Source: Maribacter antarcticus DSM 21422 | GTDB taxonomy: Bacteria; Bacteroidota; Bacteroidia; Flavobacteriales; Flavobacteriaceae | Direction of reading: 5' to 3' | Assembly: GCF_000621125.1 (NCBI RefSeq) | Contig: NZ_JHZC01000008.1 | Location: 275,359 to 339,358, forward strand | Length of the DNA: 64,000 nucleotides | Shown here: one piece after another, positions 55,505 to 64,000 of the stretch | Layout: each line of letters opens with the position of its first letter | Position numbering within the stretch: position 1 is the stretch's first letter | The notes under the pieces: model-generated | The model's input: only the letters and a program-made list of their open reading frames with translations | What the model was told of the DNA's origin: nothing | The model's database searches: none | Program-made: the position numbers and the translations under genes

Positions 55505-56707
55505 CTAAGACAAAGTTTCTAGTACCCGCTCAGGCCCAAAAAACTTAAAAAATATCGCAAAGGCCAAAACCGAAACTACCATGCCAATCATAAAAATAGT
55601 ATAGGTCCAGCGTAGGAGCTTATATTTTCTGTTCAGCACGAGCCCCAAAAAGTAAAGATCTTTCGTTAAGGAAGTATAAATATATTCCTTGTCCTTTATG
55701 AGTTCGTTAATTGCCCATTGGTATTCATCGAGTTTCATTTTATGAAAATTTCCAAAAAACAGTAAATTTACCTTTTTTTGTGCTACATCTTCCTTGGTAA
55801 ATTCTCCAGAAGTAACGTTGGGTCTTGTGGCTAATACGGCCAAAATCATAGATATAATGCTAAATACGATAAATATAAACGTTGGATATATTAGATAATC
55901 ATTAGAAGGATTATCTAGTTTTGGAATAAGGTTGGAGATGGCCAATGAAATAATAATTGCGTTCACTGATAGCAGAATGTTTGCTTTAGTATCTGCAATA
56001 TCACTAAGGGTAATATGGTTTTTTAGCGTAACCCTAAAAAGCGTTTGTATACTACGATCGGGGCTTTCACTTTTGTATTTGGCTTTTAAGGCTTCCTTTT
56101 TTGCAATATTTTTCTCGGATTTTTTCTCTTTGATTAAACGCCTTAGATTCTTGTCTTTTCCGGGTTGCCAGTTTTCTTTTGCGTAATCAGTGTAAAACCG
56201 GTGTTCTGTGCGGAACATTCTGATATTGAGATCCAACCACTCCTTTTGGGTGTACTTGGCAACACCAAGAAGGCCAAGTTCTTCCCGCAGCAACTCGGAA
56301 GTTTCCAAATAACTTTTTTGTGCAAAGTGTGAGGCATCCGCATCCCTTAAAATTTCTTCATGAAAATTTTTAGGCTCTGTATATCTAACAGTTGCCATGA
56401 TGCACTCGTTTACTTTGGCTATCATATTTGGGGCGTAGCCTTCTTTAGTCAAAAATTCCCTTGCTAGGAGACAACTTTGAGCTTCATGATTTTCACATCC
56501 CGCTATGTATCCGGTATCGTGCAGCCATGCGGCGATTTCGATTGCGTCCTTTTCCTGTTCGTCTAGGCTAGTTGCGTTCAATAATTCTTTAGTACTTTTA
56601 ACCACACGTTGTGTATGCCTTAAATTATGGTATAAAAAGTCTTGACTTAAGTCCTTGGACAATAATGCCACTACATAATGTTTAGTTTTCTTTAAGATAT
56701 CAGACAT
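55505..56707 (-). CDS. HD-domain protein with Pycsar-effector-like (PycTM/DUF5706) membrane domain (400 aa)
   Basis: N-terminal HD phosphohydrolase domain: HNLRHTQRV (His27/His31), AAWLHDTGY (His63-Asp64) and RDADASHF (Asp122/Asp124). A charged coiled-coil-like linker follows (185-215). The C-terminal domain begins SDIADTKANILLSVNAIIIS (TM1 about 243-262), then TM2 273-294 and TM3 366-389, as in PycTM, the membrane-damaging effector of pyrimidine-cyclase anti-phage systems. No cyclase gene is nearby. HD domains of this kind cleave (cyclic) nucleotides, so the protein could both sense and destroy a signal. A household role is also possible, since related genes seem common in flavobacteria. Confidence 0.8.
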   Translation of the reverse strand: MSDILKKTKHYVVALLSKDLSQDFLYHNLRHTQRVVKSTKELLNATSLDEQEKDAIEIAAWLHDTGYIAGCENHEAQSCLLAREFLTKEGYAPNMIAKVNECIMATVRYTEPKNFHEEILRDADASHFAQKSYLETSELLREELGLLGVAKYTQKEWLDLNIRMFRTEHRFYTDYAKENWQPGKDKNLRRLIKEKKSEKNIAKKEALKAKYKSESPDRSIQTLFRVTLKNHITLSDIADTKANILLSVNAIIISLAISNLIPKLDNPSNDYLIYPTFIFIVFSIISMILAVLATRPNVTSGEFTKEDVAQKKVNLLFFGNFHKMKLDEYQWAINELIKDKEYIYTSLTKDLYFLGLVLNRKYKLLRWTYTIFMIGMVVSVLAFAIFFKFFGPERVLETLS

Positions 56708-56758
56708 ACGCTATAATAAGTTTCCAAATTACGAAAATTTGAACGTAAGAACATCGAT

Positions 56759-59700
56759 ATGAAAAAAAAGTATAGTGTCTTGGCACTGCTCATTGTTTTA
56801 ACTGGTTGTGCGACATATACCTCTAAGTACGCACATGCGGAAAAGGCAGTAGATTTAGCGGGTAATAAAGAAGTGCTACACACTTTTTATCTTATAGGCG
56901 ATGCTGGTCTTTCTCCGATTGGTGGAATGAACTCCGTATTAAAAATCTTTAAAACGAGGCTGAATGACGCCAACGAGAATAGTACGGCTATTTTTTTGGG
57001 TGATAATATTTATCCTGCGGGATTACCGGATTCCAAAGATTCTACACGGTCTTATGCAGAAGCCAAAAGTCATTTGGACGCTCAATTAAGAACTTTGAAT
57101 AATTTTAAGGGAAAGCCACTTTTTATCCCTGGGAACCACGATTGGTATGCAGATGGCTTGGTGGGCCTAGAGCGACAGGAGAAATATATTCAAAAAGTAC
57201 TAGGTGATAAGGAGGCTTTTCAACCTCAAAATGGTTGCCCAATAGAAGTAGTAGACATAAATGATAAGCTTGCTATAATTGTTATTGACACACAGTGGTA
57301 TTTGACTAACTGGGATAAAAGGACGAACATCAATGACAAATGTAATATAAAAAGTAGGGAACGATTTTTTTTAGAATTAGAAGACGCTATCAAGGACAAT
57401 CTCCAGAAAACAACGCTAATAGCAATGCATCATCCTATGACCAGTTATGGGTCACATGGAGGTCAATTTTCCTTAAAAAAGCAGTTTTATCCTAAGAAGT
57501 TGCCATTTCCTGTTCCTGTATTAGGGACATTTATCAATGTATTGCGAAGAACCTCTGGGGCATCCAATGCAGATTTGCAGAACAAACGCTATCGGGAACT
57601 TACAAAACGGGTGACCACATTGGCGCAATATTCTGAAAAGGTGATTTTTGTTTCGGGTCATGAACACACCTTGCAATATATCTTAGAGAATAATACTCCG
57701 CAAATTGTCAGTGGGTCAGGTGCCAAAAAGGGAGCTTCAAGACTTTTAAATGGGAGTATTTTTTCTACGGGGCACATGGGGTATGCGACTTTAGAGGTAT
57801 ATACAGATGGCTCATCTAGAGTACGCTTCTATGGTGTTGGACAAAATGGGGAAGAGTCATTTCTATTTACTTCTAAAGTGTTGCCGGAGGAATTCCAAAA
57901 TACGGCAAAAGTATATGAAGAGAATTTTCCGAAAGAGATGGAAGCCGCAATCTATACCAATGAAGAGGTAGATAAAAGTAGTTTTTTTAAATGGGTATGG
58001 GGAGAGCGATACAGAAAATTATATGGTACTAAGGTAAGTGCGCCAACGGTACGGTTAGATACTTTATTTGGAGGTTTGATTCCGGTGAAAAAAGGAGGAG
58101 GACACCAATCAAAATCCCTCCGGCTTAGGGCTAAGGATGGTAGGGAGTATGTCATGCGAGCGCTACGTAAGAGCGCGGTGTTGTATTTGCAGTCTATGGC
58201 CTTTCAAGACCAATATGTATTGGATGACTTAAAGGATACTTACACTCAAGAAATTTTAGAGGATTTTTATACGGGTTCCCACCCTTATGCTCCTTTTGTT
58301 ATTGGAAAGCTATCTGATGCTGTTGGGATTTATCATACGAACCCCTGTTTTGTATTATATTCCCAAGCAAAAGTCCCTTGGTAGTTATAATGACATATTT
58401 GGGGACGAACTTTATATGATAGAAGAGCATACTGGAGACGGTCATGGAGACTTGGCTAGTTTTGGGTTTTCAAATGATTTGAAGAGTACGAATAGTATGT
58501 TAGAAGATTTAAGGGACGATGAAAAATATACCGTTGATACCCAAGCATATATTCGCGCACGACTTTTTGATATGGTGATTGGTGATTGGGATAGGCATGT
58601 AGACCAATGGCGCTGGGCAGAATTTAAGGAAGGAAAAAAGATAGTCTATAGACCGGTGCCCCGAGATAGAGATCAAGCTTTTTCCAAAATGGGGGATGGG
58701 GCATTTATGGGCGTAGCGACCAGAACCATACCTGGTTTACGACTAATGGAGGGTTTCAATGAAGAAATAAGAAATGTAAAAGGTTTCAACTCCTCTCCAA
58801 AAACCTATGTCTTAGACCTTGCATTGTTAGGCGGAACTACAAAAGATATGTGGAGGGCAGCCGCTCAATATTTAAAGGATAATTTAGATGGTTCAGCTAT
58901 AGATGTAGCACTTGAGGCTTTTCCTAAGGAAGTAAGAGACGAAACGGTTTTAGATATTAAACGCATCCTACTCTCTAGACTACGAGGTATTGATGGCACA
59001 GCTGATGCTTATTATGATATTATGAATAAATATGCAGTAGTCACAGGAACGGATAAGGACGACTGGTTTGAAATTACCAGATTGGACGCAAGTAGGACTG
59101 AAGTCAAGGCTTATAGAATTATTGATGGGAAAAAGAAAAGGCAATTCTTCGGTAAAATTTTCAGTTCGAAGGAAACGAAGGAGATTTGGGTCTACGGCCT
59201 AGACGATGATGATATTTTTCAAGTTGAAAATATTCTGAACCATACGGGTATAAAAGTTCGGCTTATTGGCGGACAGAACAACGATGTATATGAGATTGAA
59301 AACGGTAAAAATATTACCGTTTATGACTACAAAAGCAAGCGCAATACCTTTAAGGAGATAAATGGCGCTAAAGTTAAACGAATAGATGATTATAATGTAA
59401 ACACCTACATTCCGCAAAATATTCGTAACAGCAACAATCAATTGCTGCCTACGATAGGTTTTAATCCAGATGACGGTATTAAAATAGGATTCTCAAATAC
59501 ATACACATACAACGGTTTTAGACAAAATCCTTTTACGCAACTGCATACGATACAAGCGTCCTATTATTTTGCAACCAGCGGTTTTGACCTTTCCTATTCG
59601 GGTGAATTTGCAGAACTTTTCGAAAATTGGAATTTGGAAGTCAATTCGAGATTTACTAGTCCAAATTTTGCGAGTAACTTTTTTGGCTTTGGGAACAATA

Positions 59701-60470
59701 CCGAAAATGATGATGATGAGCTAGGCATGGACTTCAATAGGGTTCGAATCCAGAGTTTTGAATTTTCACCATCGTTGGTTTGGCGTGGTAAATTAGGAGC
59801 TAAGTTTAAGACAGGGTTTTCTTATGAAGCTATAGAGGTTGAAGAGACGAGTAATCGTTTTGTGAACACCTTTTATCAGCAGAACAGAGATGAAACGCAA
59901 AATGATTTTATAGGAGCACATGGGGAGTATTCCTATGAAAACAAAGACAACGTGGGCTTTCCTACTATGGGTATGGCTACGTCATTAAAGGTTGGTTTTA
60001 AGGAGAATATTAGTGCCGAAGGAGGGAATTTTGGTTATGTGATACCCAGCTTATCTTTTGATTATAAGTTAATACCTAATGGGCGCTTAGTACTTGCCAC
60101 AAAATGGAAGGGACATTTTAATATTGGTAATGGATATGAATTTTTCCAAGGCGCAAGTATAGGAGGTGTTGATGGTTTAAGAGGATTTAGAAATCAGCGG
60201 TTTAATGGAAAAACAGCGTACTATCAAAACACGGACCTACGCTTTAGCTTACGTAAAGTGAAAACAAGTATTATACCCACATCCTTAGGAATGTTCGCTG
60301 GGTATGATTATGGTCGGGTGTGGTTGCCAAATAATAGTTCCAACCGTTGGCATACCTCTTATGGCGGCGGCTTTTTTGTGAATGGTTCGGATATACTTTC
60401 GGCTAAAATAGCTGTTTTTAATAGTGAAGAGGGACCTCGGTTTACGTTTGGAGTAGGTTTTGCCTTTTAA
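56759..60470 (+). pseudogene. Metallophosphoesterase / outer-membrane beta-barrel lipoprotein, split by a frameshift
   Basis: Two frames, 56759-58384 and from about 58287 to 60470, join into one protein of about 1236 residues if one C is removed from the CCCC run at 58342-58345 (TNPVLYYIPKQKSLG then reads through). First part: lipobox LTGC (Cys17) and a calcineurin-like phosphoesterase (LIGDAG, FLGDNIYPAG, PGNHDWYADG, HHPMTSYGSHGG, SGHEHTLQY). Last part: an outer-membrane beta barrel of the BamA/surface-antigen type (GVDGLRGFRNQRFNGK) ending in FGVGFAF with terminal Phe. Both halves are otherwise flawless, so the lesion is either very young, a phase-variable slip or a sequence error. As read, the barrel would not be made. 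Confidence 0.82.
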
Positions 60471-61336
60471 TTGGATTTTGCTTTATCGGATAGTTGATAA
60501 CTGTAAAGATTGCCGCCACCGCCATGGGAAACTTCATCTGCTAATAGCAAGGTGGTATCATTTACAAAACATATAGATTCTAGCTGTGTTCGAGCTCCAA
60601 TATCGATGGTGTTAATAGTTCCCTTGGAAAAATCGTCCAAGGTGAAATCTGTAAATACGAACAGCTTACCATAACTCAATGCTACAATCTTTTTTGCATT
60701 TGAAGAAATGGCTATTCCGGTAATCTGACAGGTTTTCCAATCCTCACAAAGCTTTATAGTCCCAACAAGGGTAGCGGCATACTTTCCCTTAGTGTCCGGT
60801 ACGGTGTAGATACGTGCATTTCCGTCAAATGGGTCTGCCCTGTTTCTGGTCATTAAAAAAAGTTTATCCTTAAAATGGAACACCGCTTCCACATCGTAGT
60901 TTTTATTCGCTTTTTTTGGAGGGTATTTTTTTTGTTCTGGATAATAAAATTCAATTTTTTCGGCATCAATTTTATTCCCTTTTTCTATTTCCGGATTAGG
61001 AATCTTATAGATGACTATATCTTTTCTATCGCTATCGTTGTTTCCGGTATCGGCAATGTAGACATTACCATTTTGGTCTTTGGTTATATCTTCCCAATCG
61101 TTGTTTTTAGCATTCTTTACTTCAAAGGTTTTAAGGATATCCCCATTAAAGTCAATTTTATAGATTTCATCCTCGTTACCACCATCCTCTATAGCCCAAA
61201 TTGTGCTGTCCTTTGCATATAAGATTCCTGAAACTTCGTCAAGTGCATTGGGGAAATTTGCTACGTGCTTTAATTGTCCAAAATTGGTACATGATATGAT
61301 TAGAAATGTCGTTAAGGCAAAGAGCGGTTTAGTCAT
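60467..61336 (-). CDS. Beta-propeller-like lipoprotein (289 aa)
   Basis: ATG 61336 (MTKPLFALTTFLIISC) gives a lipoprotein signal with Cys at position 16; the longer frame to 61393 lacks one. The body holds repeated strands such as DEVSGILYAKDSTIWAIED, DITKDQNGNVYIADTGNND, DVEAVFHFKDKLFLMTRNR and QLESICFVNDTTLLLADE, which look like blades of a beta-propeller with calcium-like DxNxD turns. No enzyme motif is seen. It may bind or measure a ligand at the cell surface. Its stop codon overlaps that of the convergent barrel gene by 3 bp. Confidence 0.75.
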   Translation of the reverse strand: MTKPLFALTTFLIISCTNFGQLKHVANFPNALDEVSGILYAKDSTIWAIEDGGNEDEIYKIDFNGDILKTFEVKNAKNNDWEDITKDQNGNVYIADTGNNDSDRKDIVIYKIPNPEIEKGNKIDAEKIEFYYPEQKKYPPKKANKNYDVEAVFHFKDKLFLMTRNRADPFDGNARIYTVPDTKGKYAATLVGTIKLCEDWKTCQITGIAISSNAKKIVALSYGKLFVFTDFTLDDFSKGTINTIDIGARTQLESICFVNDTTLLLADEVSHGGGGNLYSYQLSDKAKSN

Positions 61337-61522
61337 AATGTAGTTTATATGTTTTGCTAAATCAGTTCTTATAATAGTTCTACTACCAATCAATCGTGTT
61401 GTAAATGATTAAGTTGTTCATTTCTAAACTTTGTAGTACTCTAAATTAACTCAGTACTCAAATAGACTTTTCCTACTTTCACATCTTGATAGAATTAGCT
61501 TTTTTACTTTATGGTTTAGCTA

Positions 61523-62866
61523 TTACTCGTTGGTCCTCATTTTAACTTTTTGAAGCATAAAATCACCAACGTTTCTTCCCTGGCCTATGCCTACTTCAAC
61601 AGCGGCTCGGTAATGGATGCCACCATACATTCTGCTTATGGCTGCTTCATCTGCGGCTTGGTTAAAAGAAGTGAAATTACGAATTGGAAGTCCGTACGGG
61701 ACTTCCGTATCATCTTCAAAAGCAAAATTATCACCAAAAATATGTGTTAGGACAAGACCGGCCGCGCCAGAAATAACACTATGCCCGCTAGTATACTCTG
61801 GGAACGGAGGTGTTTGCAAAATGGGTCGCCAGCTATCGTCTATATGTATATTAATAAGAGTTTCCGGTCGAATTAGGTTACTTCGGTATTTTTCGTCCCA
61901 ACAGCTAATGAAGGCATCTGCGATAGCTAAGGATGTTTTAGTATAAGCATATACCGTATCGTCAAAGTTACTATTGGTCTTTCTACTGGCTATTTTAGTA
62001 ATACCTATCCAATGGGCACCAGGCGTGATTTTTTTAGTGGCGAACATTAAGTGGCCTCGAGAAACAGATACATATGGGTTACAGTCCCAAAATTGGGCAA
62101 TTTGAACCTCTTCGGAATCATCTCCGTTTATAGTAATTTCATTACTCATATCATAAACTTCTACCAGTTCTTTATAGAAATCCGAGTCCTTTTCTAGTGA
62201 AAATGGGGGAGGAGGTATCGGTTTGAACTGCGCTGCGGAATCTAGATAAAATGGACGTATTTTATTCCAATGAGGTTCAATACCTTCTATATAGGCTGGT
62301 GGTGTTGGCTGCCACCGAGCAGTGTTGTCTGTATCTACCGTAAATTTTGGCATGGTCCGGCTTTGGTTGTAATTATCCTTATCCATCCATCTCTTTATAT
62401 GCGCTGCAACCGAGAGTCCGTAGGTTTTTGACGCTTCAAATTGTTCCTCATTGGTAGTTTGCCAGTTTTGATAAAGGCTGTCTTCCAAAACTTCAAACTT
62501 ATCTTCGGAAAAGATCAGCTGTTTACTTATTGTCATATGTGCAATCAGAGCGGATAAGTTAGGGTTGATACTAGTAACACTATCCATTTTTGGGATTGGT
62601 GTTAAACCGTTTAGCTGACCTGCTAGTGATCTGTATTCTGAGTTACTCTGAGAAATAATTTCATACGCCGCAATATTAGGGTAAGCAAAAATTCTGCTTG
62701 CCACGGGTGGTGAAAAAATATCATGAATCATGATTTGTGTTACCTTATCGACCGTTGCATGTAAATCCTCTGCACTTACGATAATCTCTTTATTATTCGT
62801 AGCTCCTTTATCTTTGCATGAGGTTGGTGCTATTATAACGAGGAGGATAATCAATAGTCTTTTCAT
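61523..62866 (-). CDS. Vanadium-haloperoxidase/PAP2-type lipoprotein (447 aa)
   Basis: ATG 62866 opens MKRLLIILLVIIAPTSC, a lipoprotein signal. The C-terminal half carries the three PAP2 motifs that also bind vanadate in haloperoxidases: KYRSNLIRP (K-x6-RP), EYTSGHSV (here TSGH for PSGH) and SRMYGGIHYRAAVEVG (SR-x5-H). The layout and length match the bacterial vanadium-dependent haloperoxidase-like phosphatases common in marine Bacteroidota; acid phosphatase or haloperoxidase activity cannot be separated by eye. It lies 186 bp upstream of the propeller gene on the same strand, and I see no promoter. Confidence 0.84.
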   Translation of the reverse strand: MKRLLIILLVIIAPTSCKDKGATNNKEIIVSAEDLHATVDKVTQIMIHDIFSPPVASRIFAYPNIAAYEIISQSNSEYRSLAGQLNGLTPIPKMDSVTSINPNLSALIAHMTISKQLIFSEDKFEVLEDSLYQNWQTTNEEQFEASKTYGLSVAAHIKRWMDKDNYNQSRTMPKFTVDTDNTARWQPTPPAYIEGIEPHWNKIRPFYLDSAAQFKPIPPPPFSLEKDSDFYKELVEVYDMSNEITINGDDSEEVQIAQFWDCNPYVSVSRGHLMFATKKITPGAHWIGITKIASRKTNSNFDDTVYAYTKTSLAIADAFISCWDEKYRSNLIRPETLINIHIDDSWRPILQTPPFPEYTSGHSVISGAAGLVLTHIFGDNFAFEDDTEVPYGLPIRNFTSFNQAADEAAISRMYGGIHYRAAVEVGIGQGRNVGDFMLQKVKMRTNE

Positions 62867-63233
62867 GGAAATGTGAATTATATTAGCTAATTGAAAATCT
62901 TTAGAATATATTCTTAAAGACAAGCTTTAATTTGTCTGTAAAATTACACTAATTTTATTTTTGATCGCAAGATTAAGAGGGTCTTAATATATCCATATCC
63001 AAGAAAAGGGCTAGGACTAGCTTTAAATGAAAGGACATACCTGAATCTAATATTAGTTTTTTACTTTAACATATGAATATTTTAGGCAAGCCATTATATT
63101 GAGAATAATACTCCTAGAGATGCACTATTTTTTTATGATTGAAATTATATAAAATGTATTAGTATTGGCTATTACTAAAAACTTATTATCCCCTAAAGAA
63201 GTGATGCGCATTGCGTTTAGGGTTCTTTAAAGA
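62867..63233. other. AT-rich intergenic region
   Basis: This 367-bp stretch shows no gene on either strand. It probably holds the promoter of the haloperoxidase-like gene, reading leftward, but I cannot place the -33 and -7 boxes. Confidence 0.5.
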
Positions 63234-63586
63234 TTAGGCGCTTTCCGTGTAGTTTGCAATACCATATTTATCACGAATAAGGAGCCACCGGAATAGGTAT
63301 TACTCCCCTAGTCCATTGATATAGTCTAAAGAGTTACTAACATAGAGGAGAGTTCCATTTTCCAATACCTTAAAATTTGGTATGGTACTCAACTGCGCTT
63401 CTTATGGCAATGGTTTTGCTAGGGTGTTTTTTTAGATATTCATATGTACCATAGAACATAGTTCTTGCTCCTATTCTATAAGGTCTGTAATGCTATTCAC
63501 TTTAAAAGAAATAAACTGGTCTCTTTCTTTTTACAGGAATAAATGCATAGCAATAGCATACATAAAATCGATAGGTTTTTCTTCAT
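63234..63586 (-). pseudogene. Dead small lipoprotein gene
   Basis: ATG 63586 opens MKKNLSILCMLLLCIYSCKK, a good lipoprotein signal (Cys18), then stops after 29 codons. One base over, a coherent text continues with VNSITDLIE, IPNFKVLENGTLLYVSNSLD and WLLIRDKYGIANYTESA, ending at 63234-63236, with four stop codons inside. I do not recognise the family. One frameshift plus several stops show an old pseudogene. Confidence 0.55.
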
Positions 63587-63621
63587 ATTGTAGTAAGGTG
63601 CTTTTAAATATTGGGTAACAA

Positions 63622-63657
63622 AAAAGCAGTGATTATACGAATATAATCACTGCTTTT
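63622..63657 (-). terminator. Intrinsic terminator of the SusD gene
   Basis: AAAAGCAGTGATTATA at 63622-63637 pairs perfectly with 63642-63657 across the 4-base loop CGAA. Read on the minus strand, the 16-bp stem is followed by a T-run. It lies about 37 bp after the SusD stop codon. The A/T-rich stem ends would also allow weaker function from the other side. Confidence 0.85.
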
Positions 63658-63694
63658 GGTATTAAAAATCTTCGGAGAAGATTTTTATTTATAA

Positions 63695-64000
63695 TTAGTA
63701 TGCAGGATCTTGTGTTATTGTTGGTACACCGTCAACTACAGAACGTTCTATCGCCTCTAAAGGGATAGGGAAATACTCATGCTTTCCTTCTACAAACGTC
63801 TTACCTGCAAGATAAACTCTTCCCTGAGATTCACTTTGGACATAAGCGCTAAGTGTTTCGGCAGCTATTCCCCATCGTGTTAAATCAAAGAATCTGTGAC
63901 CTTCCATGGAGAACTCTAAACGAGTTTCAAAACGAACTGCTTTACGCGCAGTCGCTGGATTTGTCCAAGCATCGTTGTATTGAGATATCTCATAGTTAGC
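63695..64000 (-). CDS. SusD/RagB-family lipoprotein, C-terminal end (cut by window edge)
   Basis: The last 101 residues of a SusD-type outer-membrane nutrient-binding protein; the frame is open to base 64000. RKAVRFETRLEFSMEGHRFF with DLTRWG, and the ending HEYFPIPLEAIERS followed by TQDPAY, are the characteristic C-terminal motifs. SusD proteins act as lids on SusC TonB-dependent channels and catch glycans or peptides. The matching susC gene should lie just beyond the right edge, upstream on this strand. A perfect hairpin terminator follows the gene. Confidence 0.92.
   Translation of the reverse strand, partial: ANYEISQYNDAWTNPATARKAVRFETRLEFSMEGHRFFDLTRWGIAAETLSAYVQSESQGRVYLAGKTFVEGKHEYFPIPLEAIERSVVDGVPTITQDPAY

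Noticed and set aside
63181..63420. Remnant of a VOC/PhnB-type protein suggested by DKYGIAN
   Set aside because: Joined translation begins with a lipoprotein signal and the rest does not follow the VOC pattern.
1..64000. CRISPR arrays, insertion sequences, tRNA or rRNA genes
   Set aside because: No regularly spaced repeats, transposase motifs or RNA-gene signatures were seen.

Overview
The window looks like chromosomal DNA of a marine member of the Flavobacteriaceae (Bacteroidota). The evidence is the low GC, A-rich leaders without Shine-Dalgarno sequences, TTTG-N17-TAnnTTTG-type promoters, many lipoproteins with short lipoboxes, a SusD-family gene at the right edge and flavobacterial gene types such as DUF2807, TPM and GAF proteins. 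I could not run a search, so the genus is open.

Left half (1-31968): a plus-strand array of eleven complete, one edge-truncated and one fossil ABC-transporter permease genes of the MacB/FtsX type (about 785-815 aa, two MacB_PCD and two FtsX domains each). The array ends in a single LolD/MacB-type ATPase. It is interrupted only by a secreted alkaline-phosphatase-superfamily enzyme, a dead TetR gene and a DUF2807 gene with a premature stop. Five leaders in the array carry the same control module: two tandem 17-bp palindromes (TGTAAA-like arms), exactly 5 bp apart, followed 49-65 bp downstream by a sigma-54-like -24/-12 element (TGGCAYG-N4-TnG). The suggested transcription units are permease 3; permease 4; permeases 5-6 (perhaps 7); permeases 8-9-10; and permease 11-DUF2807-permease 12-ATPase. 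This looks like an envelope-stress or export regulon under an unseen NtrC-type activator. I consider it the most interesting system in the window.

Middle (31981-43297): an amidase lipoprotein, an Fe-S/redox cluster (Mrp ATPase, NifU-domain scaffold, ferredoxin-NADP reductase, 2Fe-2S ferredoxin), a secreted Ig/PKD-like protein, an ABC exporter, a TPM-domain gene with two in-frame stops, and a penicillin-acylase-family lipoprotein.

43521-49644, minus strand: a likely D-amino-acid or peptide salvage operon. It holds a GntP-family permease, a dead isochorismatase-like gene, a RidA protein, a DSD1/D-threonine-aldolase-like PLP enzyme, an M19 dipeptidase, an SGNH hydrolase and an unknown secreted protein.

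Right end (49796-64000): a dead aquaporin gene, a class V aminotransferase, a metallophosphoesterase, a GAF protein, an HD-PycTM protein, a metallophosphoesterase/beta-barrel gene split by one frameshift, a beta-propeller-like lipoprotein, a vanadium-haloperoxidase/PAP2 lipoprotein, a dead lipoprotein gene and the 3' end of a SusD gene with a strong terminator.

Eight genes in 64 kb are broken, several only by in-frame stops in otherwise intact frames. This suggests recent, ongoing gene decay in this strain, or sequence error in some of them.
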